A DNA stretch of 64,000 nucleotides, taken from positions 457,119-521,118 of the forward strand of contig CM031603.1 of NCBI GenBank assembly GCA_018398815.1. Direction: 5' to 3'. Numbering within the stretch: the stretch's first letter is position 1; each line of letters begins with the position of its first letter. The DNA comes from Conus ventricosus (Eukaryota; Mollusca; Gastropoda; Neogastropoda; Conidae). This document shows, piece by piece, positions 21,660-33,019 of the stretch. The position numbers were made by a program, and so were the translations under genes. The notes under the pieces were generated by a model. That model saw nothing but the letters and a program-made list of their open reading frames with translations. It did no database searches and was not told the origin of the DNA.

Positions 21660-22110
21660 CTCCACTGATAGACAGGGGGAAAATCATAGACACACCACAC
21701 CCCTCATAGACAGAGGAGACAATAACAGACACACCACACCCCTCACTCTCCTTCCCCTCATAGAAAGGGGAGACAATAGCAGACACACCACACCCCTCAT
21801 TGACAGAGAGGACAATAACAGACACACCACACCCCTCACTCCCTTCCCCTCATAGAAAGGGGAGACAATAGCAGACACACCACACCCCTCAACCCCTTCC
21901 TCTCCTCGACAGGGGAGATAATAACAGACACACCACACCTTCCCTCCCTTCCCGTGATAGACAGGGGAGATAATAACTGGCACCTCGCACCCTTTGCTCG
22001 CTAGTCCTAACAGACAAGGGAAACACCAACAGACACATCACACCCCTCACCAGACAAAAGACACATCACACACCCTCACCAGACAAAAGACACATCAGCC
22101 ATATACGGAG
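21660..22110. repeat. 53-bp array, copy B version
   Basis: Units contain CTCATAGAAAGGGGAGACAA, TAACAGACACACCACACCCC and TCACTCCCTTCCC, with variable truncation. Intermediate in length between the copy A and copy C versions. Confidence 0.88.
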
Positions 22111-22631
22111 GGAAGAGGGAGGGAGTAGGAAGGTTAACGGTGACTTTGCGGCGATGGCAGTGCCAGACAATGGTGCTACTGAGTGCAGAACTGTCGCTCC
22201 CCTCCCCCCCCCCCCCCCCCCCTCCACCCCTCCTCTCCTATCCAATCAGGACAGCCGCCGCCCTGACTCATAAAGTTAGGCAACGGGCTTTGATAATGAC
22301 GTCATCAAACAGATCGTCACCCGCGAAGAGAGGGGACAGAGGGGGAGTGTGGTGTGCAAAGGGCAGAGCTATCACTGAATGTGACGCCGCCCTGTGATGC
22401 CTGTCTTGACGGCTCTCAGCCACGCTGCCAATGCCTTCTCTCTGATGATGGCTTTGGGAGTGCTGTCCCCTTCTGGGTGTGGGTGGGTGTTGGGGGGTGG
22501 GGAGGGGTGCTGATGTTCTCCTCCTTGCTAAAGCCCCCCCCCCCCCCCTCTCGTCCTCTTTGCAGCCAGGGCGAGTATCTGTGTACTCCATCAGTGACTG
22601 CCCATGCCGGGGTCTTTGATGTCCCTGTCAC

Positions 22632-22980
22632 GGCAGCATGGCAAAAGGCCAGTTCTGTGGGGTGACTGGGGACACTGACATAGAGGCTGGCAGCATGGCA
22701 AAAGGCCAGTTCTGTGGGGTGACTGAGGACACTGGCATAGAGGCTGGCAGCATGGCAAAAGGCCAGTTCTGTGGGGTGACTGGGGACACTGGCATAGAGG
22801 CTGGCAGCATGGCAAAAGGCCAGTTCTGTGGGGTGACTGGGGACACTGGCATAGAGGCTGGCAGCATGGCAAAAGGCCAGTTCTGTGGGGTGACTGGGGA
22901 CACTGGCATAGAGGCTGGCAGCATGGCAAAAGGCCAGTTCTGTGGGGTGACTGGGGACACTGGCATAGAGGCTGGCAGCT
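22632..22980. repeat. 57-bp array, copy B version, 6 copies
   Basis: Six almost identical units (GGCAGCATGGCAAAAGGCC, AGTTCTGTGGGGTGACTGGG). Because 57 is a multiple of three, frames stay open on both strands for about 150 codons. This is a repeat property, not evidence of a protein. Copy C lacks this array. Confidence 0.93.
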
Positions 22981-23104
22981 GGGCAGCACGCTGGTACATG
23001 CACACACACCTATACTCACGTACAGTCTCGCGCGCATACGCACACACGCCCATGTTCACACACATGTATACATACATGTGCTCACATGCGCGCGCGCACG
23101 TGAC

Positions 23105-23290
23105 AGGCTATTGACAGGGATGATGTCAGGGATACAGGAAGACTGTTGAAAGGGATGATGTAAGGGATATAGGAAGGCTATTGAAAGGGATGACGTCAGG
23201 GATTCAGGGAGGCTGTTGATAGGGATGACGTCAGGGATTCAGGAAGGCTGTTGATAGGGATACGTCAGGGATTCAGGAAGGCTGTAGATA
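23105..23290. repeat. 35-bp CRE array (copy B, short)
   Basis: Five to six units of the same kind as 17560-18700, with intact TGACGTCA in two. It follows a CA/CG-rich segment (22990-23103) that is not present at this place in copy A. Confidence 0.88.
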
Positions 23291-23499
23291 GGAATCACGT
23301 CAGAAGTGCAGAACGACTGATGACACGGCAGACATGAGGGACGCACAACGACTGATGACGGTAAGCAGCACGTGCATTTTGACAGAATGACCTACAGTCG
23401 TCGTCATTCTAGTGACAGTGCACTGTGTTGCAAGTAATGACGATTTACCTCCATAGCTAGACACAGACTGGAGAAGGGCATGAGAACACAAGAATTTCT

Positions 23500-23580
<81 letters not shown>
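23500..23580. repeat. (TC)n at copy B/C junction
   Basis: About 80 bp of CTCTCT separating composite copies B and C. Confidence 0.95.
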
Positions 23581-23583
<3 letters not shown>

Positions 23584-24540
23584 ACAGATCCAGGGCTCTA
23601 TGTCACTGACAGATCCAGACCTTTCACCGTCACATAGAGACCCAGGCTTTCAGTGCTATTTATGCAGATCCAGGGCTGTACGTCATTGACGGATCCAGGA
23701 CTCTATGTCACTGACACATTCAGGACTCCATCTGTCACTGACAGGTGCAGGGTTCTGATTGTCACTGACATGTCCCAGGGTGTCAGAGAGGCTGGCATGT
23801 CATCAGTGCACCAGTGGCCCATCTCATCGCTGGTGTCAGTGGGATGGGGAGCAGTGGCTCATGCAGCCCGTGCTGCGCAGTGATGAGTCACAGGGGCTCC
23901 CCTGGTGCCTTCTGCACACTGCACTCTGTGGTCCCCCCACTCCTGGCACCATGGAACACATGGGAAAGTGAGGGGGGTGGAGGTGGGGGGGGGGGGGTTC
24001 AGACAGGGAAGAGTCAGCAGCTCTGGAATATCGTGGTCGTGAAACATGCCAGCTATTCATCTTCAAAGAGCTTCCCCCATCATACAAGACAACAGCCCCA
24101 CTGGCTCCTTTCTGTGATGCAACGGCGTTTGATAATAACGGTTATCAAAGGGACATCATCAAAAAGAAAGAAAAATGAGAGATATTGTGTGTGTGTGTGT
24201 ATCAAAAGTCAGAACTATTATGGGATGTGGTGCACTGTCTGGTAATGGCCGCCTTTGTGTCTGAGGCCTCGCCTTGCTCTTCTCTTCTTTGCTTCTGGCT
24301 TTTATCCAAACTTCCTTTCTGTTTCCTTTCTTTCTCTGTCTTTTCAGAAATTACTCTCTGTTGTTCAGCGTACGGTGAAAGCACCCCCCCCCCCCTCCGC
24401 CTCCCCTCCCTCCCCAAGCCTGTTCCTGGTGGGTCAATCATCTGCATTGAATTCCAGTCACAATCACCACCTTTGGATTTCCTCGTCACGCATGGATGGC
24501 ACGGTCAGTGGGGACAAGGGACACAACTGTGCAGGGAATC

Positions 24541-24995
24541 AGTGTACACGTTCTCTCTCTTCTATACTCAAGTATACACACAGTGTACACGTTCTCTCTC
24601 TTCTATACTCAAGTATACACACAGTGTACACGTTCTCTCTCTTCTATACTCAAGTATACACACAGTGTACACGTTCTCTCTCTTCTATACTCAAGTATAC
24701 ACACAGTGTACACGTTCTCTCTCTTCTATACTCAAGTATACACACAGTGTACACGTTCTCTCTCTTCTATACTCAAGTATACACACAGTGTACACGTTCT
24801 CTCTCTTCTATACTCAAGTATACACACAGTGTACACGTTCTCTCTCTTCTATACTCAAGTATACACACAGTGTACACGTTCTCTCTTCTATACTCAAGTA
24901 TAACACACAGTGAAACACGTTCTCTCTCTTCTATACTCAAGTTTTACACACAGTGTACACGTTCTCTCTCTTCTATACTCAAGTATACACATGGG
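24541..24995. repeat. 41-bp minisatellite, about 11 copies
   Basis: The unit contains CAGTGTACACGTTCTCTCTC and TTCTATACTCAAGTATACACA. Copies A and B hold a single diverged equivalent at the same place (13335-13372, 20089-20128), so the expansion is private to copy C. Most internal units are identical, suggesting recent amplification. It reads open in all three forward frames. Confidence 0.95.
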
Positions 24996-25499
24996 CCTGT
25001 ATGCCTGCTTCTGTACCTAGATATGTCGGGTTGAGAGAGAGAGAGACAGACAGACAGACAGAGACAGACAGACAGACTGACAGACAGACTGACAGACTGA
25101 CAGACAGAGACAGAGACACAGACACAGACAGACAGACAGACAGACAGACAGAGATGACCAGACACACAGAGACATAGAGCGTGAGCATTCAACCAATAAA
25201 GGAACAAACCTCATTACGGCCTCATGAGCGCCATGGCTGTACAAGGCAAGCTACCCCTTCCTTTCACCCCCCCCCCCCCCCACCCACTTCCCACGTCCAC
25301 AACCCTGACAAGGGAAACGGCCCAACGATATCCGGGCTTCTAATCCAAACAATCTCTTTTATCTCTGCGCTCAATAACCGCCGCTAATTCCTTTTGTCAG
25401 GGAAAAATATGGAGGAAGCAGAATGATTGGATTGGTCTGACTGTGCAGTTGACGACAGCCATTTTGTCTGACGTGCAGCTACTAGAGTGCACCCCACAA

Positions 25500-26455
25500 C
25501 ACCTCCACTGATAGACAGGGGGGACAATCATAGACACACCACACCCCTCACCCCCTTCCCCTCATAGACAGGGAGGATAATAACAGACACCATACCCCTC
25601 ACTCCCTTAACCTTCCTCTCATAGACAGGGGAGATAATAATACACATACCACATCCCTCACTCCCTTACCCTCATGACAGGGGAGACAATGATACACGCA
25701 CCACACCTCTCACCCCCTTCCCCTCATAGACAGGGGAGATAATAACAGACACCACACCTCTCACCTCTTCCCTCATTGACAGGGGAGATAATAACAGACA
25801 CGTCACAGCCCTCACTCCCTTCCCCTCAGAGAGAGGGGAGATAACAGTATACACACAACCCTCGCCACTTCCCCCACCCCCTCACAGACATGGAAGACAA
25901 TAAAAGACACACCGACACCCCTCACTTCCTTCCCCTCAGAGACAAGGGAGACAACAACAGAAACATTGCATCCTTCCCTCCCTAATCCAAGCAGACAGGG
26001 GAGACAATAACAGACAGACCACACCCCTCACTCCCTTCCCCTCACAGACAGGGGAGACAATAACAGACAGACCACACCCCTCACTCCCTTTCCCTCACAG
26101 ACAGGGGAGACAATAACAGACAGAACACACCCCCTCATCCCTTTCCCTCACAGACAGGGGAGACAATAACAGACAGACCACACCCCTCACACACTTTCCC
26201 TCACAGACAGGGGAGACAATAACAGACAGAGCACACCCCTCACTCCCTTCCCCTCACAGACGGGGGAGACAATAACAGACAGACCACACCCCTCACTCCC
26301 TTCCCCTCACAGACAGGGGAGACAATAACAGACAGACCACACCCCTCACTCCCTTCCCCTCACAGACGGGGAGACAATAACAGACAGACCACACCCCTCA
26401 CTCCCTTCCCTCACAGACGGGGGAGACAATAACAGACAGACCACACCCCTCAGCA
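25500..26455. repeat. 53-bp array, copy C version (expanded, about 18 copies)
   Basis: The unit is CTCACAGACAGGGGAGACAA, TAACAGACAGACCACACCCC, TCACTCCCTTCCC with exact 53-bp spacing (26041 to 26094). The right half is homogenised and the left half (25500-25990) is diverged. Confidence 0.93.
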
Positions 26456-26879
26456 GACACAAGGCACCCCAGGGAAGGGGGAGAGGGGAGGGGGGGTTGA
26501 AAAATTAATGGTGACTTTGCGGCGACGGCGACGGTGCCAGACGATGTGGTACTGAGTGCAGGACTGTCGCTCCCATCTCCCCCCCCCCCCCCCCCCCACC
26601 CACCCCACCAACCCTCCCATCCAATCAGGACAGCCGGCGCCCTGACTCATAAAGTTAGGCAACGGGCTTTGATAATGACGTCATCAAACAGACCGTCACC
26701 CGCGAAGAGAGGGGACAGAGGGGGAGTGTGGTGTGCAAAGGGCAGAGGTATCACTGGATTGTGACGCCGCCCTGTGATGTCTGTCTTGACGGCTCTCAGC
26801 CACGCTGCCAGTGCCTTCTCTCTGATGATGGCTTTAGGAGTGCTGTCCCCTTCGGGGGGAAGGGGGGTAGAGATTAGAG

Positions 26880-27225
26880 AGAATTGTCGAGAGTTATGCA
26901 CAAAGGCTGTAGAAACGAATGACGTCGGGAATGGAGAAAGGCTGATGAAAAGGATGACTTCATGGATACGTAAATGTGTTGAAGTGGATGACGTAAGCAA
27001 TGTAGTATTGTTGAAAAGGATGACGTCAGAAATGTAAAGGAGAACATAAGGAAGACAGAAAGGCTGCTCAGATGTCAGGAATGCGAGCAAGGGATGCAGT
27101 TGAAGTGGTGACGTCATGGATGTAGAAAGACTGTTGAAAAGGATGACATCAGGAAACAGAATTACTATTTAAAGGGATGACGTCAGGGTACAGGAAGGCT
27201 GTTGAAAGGATGACGTCAAGGATGC
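26880..27225. repeat. Degenerate CRE-type array (copy C)
   Basis: Diverged 35-bp-like units with GATGACGTCAGAAATG, GTGACGTCATGG and GATGACGTCAGGG. Its left part aligns with 17560-17720 in copy A. Confidence 0.75.
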
Positions 27226-27385
27226 AGAAAGACTAATGATTTTAAGCCGCACGTGCAATTTTACAAAATGACCTAGATTCGTCGTCATTGCAGTGACAGC
27301 ACAATCAGTTGCAACTATTGACGATTTACCAGCATGGCCACACGCAGACTGGGGAAGGGCGTGAGAACACAAGACACACACACAC

Positions 27386-27521
27386 TCTCTCTCTCTCTCT
27401 CTCCTCCCTCTCTCTCTCTCTCTCTCTGGTTGTAAGGAGCCAATATTGATCCGCCCAGTCAGTCTGGCACTTGCTGTGGGCGGAAGGGTGACAGGCTGGC
27501 TGCGCTGGCTGCGCAGAGCCA

Positions 27522-27578
<57 letters not shown>

Positions 27579-27600
27579 CATCATCATCATCAGACCAGGC
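27386..27600. repeat. (CT)n, short unique DNA, (CA)n and (CAT)n
   Basis: CT tract at 27386-27427, then single-copy sequence, a CA tract at 27523-27576 and CATCATCAT at 27576-27591. 27600-27820 is single-copy with no gene seen. Confidence 0.9.
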
Positions 27601-27824
27601 CTCTCCTCCAGCGGGACCCTCCCCGCCGCTGTCACTGGAGCTTTGTTCTCTGGTTGCCCCTAGCAACAGGCTGGCAGGCCGCACTTGTTGACATGCAGGT
27701 GCGTGTGACGTGCTGTCCTGGCCCGCGTGTCTGTCCTGAGTGTGTAGGCCTACTGATTGTGAGACAAGACACGATTTGCCTGTTGTGTGTGTCCTGTGTG
27801 TAGGCCTGCTGGTCGTCAGAGAAG

Positions 27825-28055
27825 ACACGAGGGAAGAGATGGAGGAGGGAGAAGTGAATGACGAGGGAAGAGATGGAGGAGGAGAAGTGAATGACGAGGG
27901 AAGAGATGGAGGAGGGAGAAGTGAATGACGAGGGAAGAGATTGAGGAGGTAGAAGTGAATGACGAGGAAGAGATGGAGGAGGGAGAAGTGAATGACGAGG
28001 AAGAGATGGAGGAGGGAGAAGTGAATGACGAGGGAAGAGATGGAGGAGGGGAGAA
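27825..28055. repeat. 34-bp minisatellite, about 7 copies
   Basis: The unit contains GAGGGAAGAGATGGAGGAGG and GAGAAGTGAATGAC; single-base length changes are frequent. Confidence 0.92.
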
Positions 28056-28120
28056 GGGGTGAGTGCATTCACAATGTATTGTGCAAAGATTACTGTACTT
28101 GAATCCACACACATACATTC

Positions 28121-28151
<31 letters not shown>

Positions 28152-28690
28152 GAGAGAGAGAGAGAGAGAGAGAGAGCTGTACGACACAAAGAATGACTCG
28201 CCGTTTTCATTAATTAAAACTGTTCCGAAACTTTTGCATAAGCTATGAAATAATGTCTTTTGAAAATTTCTATTCTAATAAATACATAAACGAAGAGAGT
28301 AAATTATTCACAAAGTCATTCCACAAACAGCACCAGATTACATCAGGCTAGACTTCACAGATCATCCGTAGAGGTACAATCGTCTGGCTGACACTGCCAA
28401 TAAAATTCGCTTGTGCAGCTATATGTCCACATGTTTAGAACTGGAGGGATTGCGGTTGAAATTTTCAGAATTGACATGTAACACACCATTGTGAAAACTG
28501 AATAGCGGTTTTAATATATTCTCACTGCTTTCAGTGTAGAAGAGTAACTGAAAGATATTCAACGTAAAAAAAAAAAACGAAAAAAACCCCGCTTAGAACA
28601 ATATTGGTCAAAGATATGTGTCAGTTTAGAAAGCTGGTGAATATTTTGAGATGGAGGTTCACAGAGCGTTATGACATGACACGATATGAG
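28056..28690. other. AT-rich single-copy spacer
   Basis: A (GA)n tract at 28121-28175 is followed by 500 bp of unremarkable AT-rich sequence. No domain-bearing frame or RNA gene seen. Confidence 0.5.
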
Positions 28691-29022
28691 CATGGGAAAG
28701 TATTGTTTACCATAACAACGTGTGGAAATGTATTGTTTACCATAACAACGTGTGGGAAAGTATTGTTTACCATAACAACGTGTGGGAAAGTATTGTTTAC
28801 CTTAACAACGTGTGGAAATGTATTGTTTACTATAACAACGTGTGGGAAAGTATTGTTTACCATAACAACGTGTGGGAAAGTATTGTTTACCATAACAATG
28901 TGTGGGAAAGTATTGTTTACCATAACAACGTGTGGAAATGTATTGTTCACCATAACAACGTGTGGGAAAGTATTGTCCACCATAACAACGTGTTGGAATG
29001 TATTGTTTACCAGAACAACATG
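28691..29022. repeat. 30-bp minisatellite, 11 copies
   Basis: The unit contains AAGTATTGTTTACCATAACA and ACGTGTGGGA, with near-perfect spacing. Because the period is a multiple of three, frames stay open on both strands (VYHNNVWE-type repeats). No signal beyond that. Confidence 0.95.
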
Positions 29023-29646
29023 AACTAAGTGATGATCTACTTCATTATTCACTTCCTCGTTTATACACACAGACAGAGTTCTGAGAGACATTGTGACGTT
29101 GCTTTTTTGTTGTTGTTGTTGTTGTTGTTTTTCGTGTGGTTATTATCAATAGTTAGTTTTCTGAGGATGGAGACACGTGTGATCAAACTCAAACCATTTC
29201 ATCAGCTTATACTTAAGTGTAAAGCGGCAAGTATATTGGCAGTATATATTGACAGTATATTGACAGTATATTGACAGTTTATGACTAGCGTGTATAGTGG
29301 AGTTGTCAGCCAATATTTCACAGAGACTGAAATGGGTGGAGATATAATAATTTTTATACAAATGGAAAACAAGATACTGACCTTTAACGGGCACCGTTAC
29401 TAACACACAGTTTGGGAGACACAGATCCATTTGCTGGAACCGTTTGTTTGTTTGTTTTTTCTTAAAGAAATGAGGATATGAGTTCTAACGAATTTCCAGA
29501 TATGTTATTTAACTTCAGCTTTTAAGAAGATTGTGATCAATAAGCTTTCATAAAATCTACCAGGAGAATAGATGTAGTTTTGTCATCATATATATTAGTT
29601 AGCCATTACTCAACTTATATTAGTAAGCTATTACGCTCGCGCTAGG
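29023..29646. other. AT-rich single-copy spacer
   Basis: Contains a (GTT)n tract at 29108-29130 and a small TATATTGACAG repeat at 29240-29280. No gene seen. Confidence 0.5.

Positions 29647-29721
<75 letters not shown>
29647..29721. repeat. (GT)n microsatellite
   Basis: Pure GT for about 75 bp, followed by unique DNA and a G-rich stretch (29780-29833). Confidence 0.97.
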
Positions 29722-29722
<1 letters not shown>

Positions 29723-29839
29723 TTGTTGTCGTCTTCAATTTAACGTCTTTCCACATTAAGTGATATTAGACGAAGAGAAGGGTGTGGAGAGGGGAGCATG
29801 GGGAGGGGGGGGGGGGAGGGGGGAGGGGGGGTTATCTCG

Positions 29840-30960
29840 CAATTATATGCAAAAAAGGCATCTTTACCATCTTTACAATACAATTAAAAGAAAAGGCACT
29901 GGAAAACCAACTTTAAATAACTATTTTAAATCATAACACAAACTATAACAAATGTCCCATAGCACTGCGTGGTAAACAGTTCGTAAAATCAAACAACAAA
30001 CTAAAGTTCTCAAGGATACTGTCAAGAGAACTTTCAGAAATAGCCGGTTCAATAGGTCTCAATCTCTGGCATTCCAGAAAAATGTGTTGTTTGAAATTGT
30101 TCACCGCACAGACATTTACATTCTTGCTGAATTTTGTTTTGAAGGCATTAAACTTTATCCTAAAAGACAGCGAAGTAATGTGTCGGAGTTTGAAAATGTT
30201 GCTATAATTCACAGCTATTTTGTTTGTTAAACCAACCGAATTCAGTAAGAGACTGGAGAATTTCTCCTTCCTATGGAGAGATTTTGAAACTTTGTTCCAC
30301 GATGCTTGCTCCAGGAAATGATACCCATCTGTAGCTAATAAAGGGATGTCTATTTCTATAGATTCCCTGTCTCGCCTTGCACCTTTTTTTGCTGCTATAT
30401 CAGCACAGTTATTTGAATACAATCCAACATGTGAAGGAACAACGAAAGGCAATACTGGTCGCCTTTAAACTTAAAATGTTAACCATTTGATTGATTTATA
30501 TTATAATTTTGGATTTTTTTCTTGTAATCAAATGAACGTAAAGCATACAGTACGGACTGCGAATCGACGCAGAGTAAAATTTGAACAAATGTTCAATGGA
30601 AGATCAACTATGTAATTAAGAGCCATAAGTATAGCAACGAGTTCGGCGGTAAATATTGATCGATTTTTACCAATGAAGTATGACTTTTCTTTTTTTAAGC
30701 TGGTATTACAAAACCTGAGCCAGCACGATGATCATCTAAGAGTGAGCCATCTGTACATACCTTTAAATGATTTGGGTATTTATACTCTAGGTACAGTCGG
30801 ACTTCACTTTGCATACTATTTGGATTCTCATTCTTCTTCACATCAGTGTAATCGATATCAAAATGTGGTTTATTCATCTCCCAGGGAGGGTTAAGAGAAA
30901 CTACTTGCTATGCATCAATATTATATGGATTTATATAAGTCTGATACATATGAACCAATT
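29840..30960 (-). mobile_element. RNase H-bearing LINE, 3' fragment
   Basis: The minus strand encodes, across at least three frames, an RNase HI-like domain and the tail of a LINE ORF2. Segments in order are TDGSLLDDHRAGSGFVIP (about 30765-30700, first catalytic Asp), NRSIFTAELVAILMAL (about 30665-30610, Glu motif), CVDSQSVLYALRS (about 30575-30535, second Asp) and VPSHVGLYSNNCADIAAKKG (about 30450-30385, H...N..AD motif), followed by about 140 residues to a stop at 29943. RNase H in a non-LTR element points to the I/Ingi/Nimb group rather than CR1. Upstream RT is absent, so the copy is 5'-truncated and frameshifted, hence dead. Confidence 0.75.
29943..30452 (-). pseudogene. LINE ORF2 C-terminus after RNase H
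   Basis: This is the longest intact frame of the fragment (169 codons). It starts within the last RNase H motif (SHVGLYSNNCADIAAKKGAR) and continues as a Lys/Asn-rich region with ICAVNNFKQH-like Cys residues near the end. The leading residues before the motif come from an adjacent frame. It lies downstream of two shorter frames that hold the earlier RNase H motifs. Confidence 0.65.
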
Positions 30961-31020
30961 GAGTTTAATTAAGACATCTGTCTCGCTCGTTTAGGAAAAG
31001 TTATTTCTGATTTTATTTGT

Positions 31021-31099
<79 letters not shown>

Positions 31100-31145
31100 T
31101 GTGTGTGTGTTTGTATGTGTGTGTGTGTGTGTGTGTGTGTTTGTA

Positions 31146-31217
<72 letters not shown>
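31021..31217. repeat. (GT)n microsatellite, about 197 bp
   Basis: GT repeat with a few TT and GC interruptions, directly upstream (minus-strand sense) of the RNase H LINE fragment. Confidence 0.97.
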
Positions 31218-31218
<1 letters not shown>

Positions 31219-31237
31219 AAAATATAGGACTAATGAT

Positions 31238-31390
31238 AGGATCTGATGGTGGAGGTGGTGGTAATGATGGTGGAGGTGGTGGATGATGATGGTGGAGGTG
31301 GTGGTGATGGTGGAGGTGGTGGTGATGATGGTGGAGGTGGTGGAGGTGGTGGTGGTGGTGGTGGTAGTGGTGATGGTGATGATGATGGCC
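31238..31390. repeat. (GGTGGA/GGTGAT)n
   Basis: Trinucleotide-based repeat of GGTGGTGATGATGGTGGA type; gives poly-Gly/Asp and poly-Pro frames without biological support. Confidence 0.93.
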
Positions 31391-31424
31391 TTATTGCCGT
31401 CGTTGCTAACGCTGGCCAGGTGCT

Positions 31425-31895
31425 GATGGAACTGTCAGCAGTCCCTTCCTGTCTTCCTCCACAGAGATGGCTGTCTGGCAGACTGTCAGCAGTCCTCTTC
31501 CTGTCTTCCTCCACAGAGATGGCTGTCTGGCAGACTGTCAGCAGTCCTCTTCCTGTCTTCCTCCACAGAGATGGCTGTCTGGCAGACTGTCAGCAGTCCT
31601 CTTCCTGTCTTCCTCCACAGAGATGGCTGTCTGGCAGACTGTCAGCAGTCCTCTTCCTGTCTTCCTCCACAGAGATGGCTGTCTGGCAGACTGTCAGCAG
31701 TCCTCTTCCTGTCTTCCTCCACAGAGATGGCTGTCTGGCAGACTGTCAGCAGTCCTCTTCCTGTCTTCCTCCACAGGAGATGGCTGTTGGCAGACTGTCA
31801 GCAGTCCTCTTCCTGTCTTCCTCACAGAGATGGCTGTCTGGCAGACTGTCAGCAGTCCTCTTGCTGTCTTCCTCCACAGAGATGGCGTTTGGGAG
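31425..31895. repeat. 52-bp minisatellite with splice-acceptor-like block, 9 copies
   Basis: The unit contains AGATGGCTGTCTGGCAGACT, GTCAGCAGTCCTC and TTCCTGTCTTCCTCCACAG. The last block is a textbook polypyrimidine tract plus CAG. The Met-Ala-Val-Trp frames on the plus strand are repeat translations. Confidence 0.93.
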
Positions 31896-32275
31896 ACGGC
31901 TTCTAGAGCCAGACAGAAGAGGGAGAACAGGGGAGGGAGAACAGGGGAGGGAGAACAGGGGAGGGGGGTGGGGATGAGGAGGAGAATTTACGGAGGGATG
32001 GAGTGGGGGGGGGGGGGGGAGGGCGCAGTGCAGCATTGACATCGATTGGTGTTCCGCTCTCTCCGACACGCCACAGTGCGCGCGCCGCCGGATCACGTGA
32101 CTACAGCTCGGACAGTTGTCTGCGCATTTGCGAAGGGATGATGAAGGTGTGTGTGAGTGTTGGGGGTGGGAGGGGGAAAAGTGGGACGTAAAAAGAGGGA
32201 GGGGCTTGAAAGACGGGACTTCTGGGATCGACTCCGCAGCTCTACCACACCATTACCACCACCACCCACTACCAC

Positions 32276-32322
<47 letters not shown>

Positions 32323-33015
32323 AAGGCATTTCCAAAGGCTTTTTTTTTTCATTTCGGGCCAAGCCTAGTCGCGGCGCGTTTTCGAGCATTTATGCTGTGT
32401 TCAGAGCCTATGAACGCCACTAGCCCTCTGTCATTAACAAATAAAAATTTATAAAATAACCACTTTGACGTGGCACATTTTCCAGCCTGACTTCCTCACA
32501 ACACCCGTCTCTTTCGGTGTTGGCATCAATACATGCTGAGGCATCACGATGGTTGGCATCATACATGCTGAGGCATCACGATGTAAAAGGTCAATGCTTT
32601 GGCGAAAATGCGGAAAGAATCATTTTGATAGAAACAATGTTTTAAGAGAATGTCACTGGCATAACCGGTTTCTTATTGATGTCATGCCATTGGAAGTAGA
32701 CGTGTACAATGCCACACCTGTCTCCGCTGAAACAGAGCACCGTCAGCTCTTCACGACCACGGGGACACACCCTAGGCTGTGAACATTAACATGATCTAAA
32801 AAAGGAGAACAAATATCATGTGAACAGAAAATAGAATCTTTTTCAACGAATGAAATAACGATCATCAGCTTGGCTGTTTTTTTCTTTCTAGGTGGGAAGC
32901 GACAACATAGCTGAAAATCTAGAATTCTGTTGAAAAAATAGCATTTATAGAGACAACAATGTAGGAGAGTAATATCAGTTTACAATGGGTAACACAAGAG
33001 ACTACGGGTGTGACA
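31896..33015. other. Mostly single-copy region, no gene proven
   Basis: Contains G-rich repeats (31920-32025), a CpG-rich piece with ATCACGTGACT (32091-32101, an E-box palindrome), a (TC)n at 32279-32320, and a 30-bp duplication GCATCAATACATGCTGAGGC at 32524 and 32556. A 77-codon frame (32549-32782) has no recognisable domain. The CpG-rich part near 32050-32130 is promoter-like in composition only. Confidence 0.4.
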
Positions 33016-33019
33016 GTAC

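Larger units (their letters stand above)
19031..23580. repeat. Triplicated composite unit, copy B
   Basis: Same module order as copy A: CAGATCCAG array (19031-19350), spacer (19350-20160), retroelement remnants (20245-20640), SINE insertion (20647-21178, only in this copy), GA-rich (21180-21345), spacer, 53-bp array (21660-22110), conserved spacer with an AP-1-like TGACTCA and a CRE TGACGTCA (22110-22630), 57-bp array (22632-22980), short CRE array (23105-23290), conserved spacer (23297-23495), (TC)n. Spacers such as TTATCCAAACTTCCTTTCTG are near-identical to copy A. Confidence 0.9.
23581..27427. repeat. Triplicated composite unit, copy C
   Basis: Order: CAGATCCAG array (23581-23770), spacer (23770-24540), 41-bp expansion (24541-24995), CAGA-rich tract (25030-25170), spacer, long 53-bp array (25500-26455), conserved spacer (26490-26860), CRE-type array (26880-27225), conserved spacer (27230-27375), (CT)n. 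It lacks the retroelement remnants, SINE and 57-bp array. It is the most diverged of the three. Confidence 0.88.

Noticed and set aside
22632..23114. A 158-codon secreted or repeat protein (MAKGQFCGVTGDTGIEAGS repeats)
   Set aside because: A 57-bp array with no stop codons stays open on both strands. There is no start context, no signal and no conservation, and copy C lacks it.
24255..25034. A 259-codon protein in composite copy C
   Set aside because: Most of it is the 41-bp array, which is open in all three forward frames; the homologous parts in copies A and B do not keep the frame.
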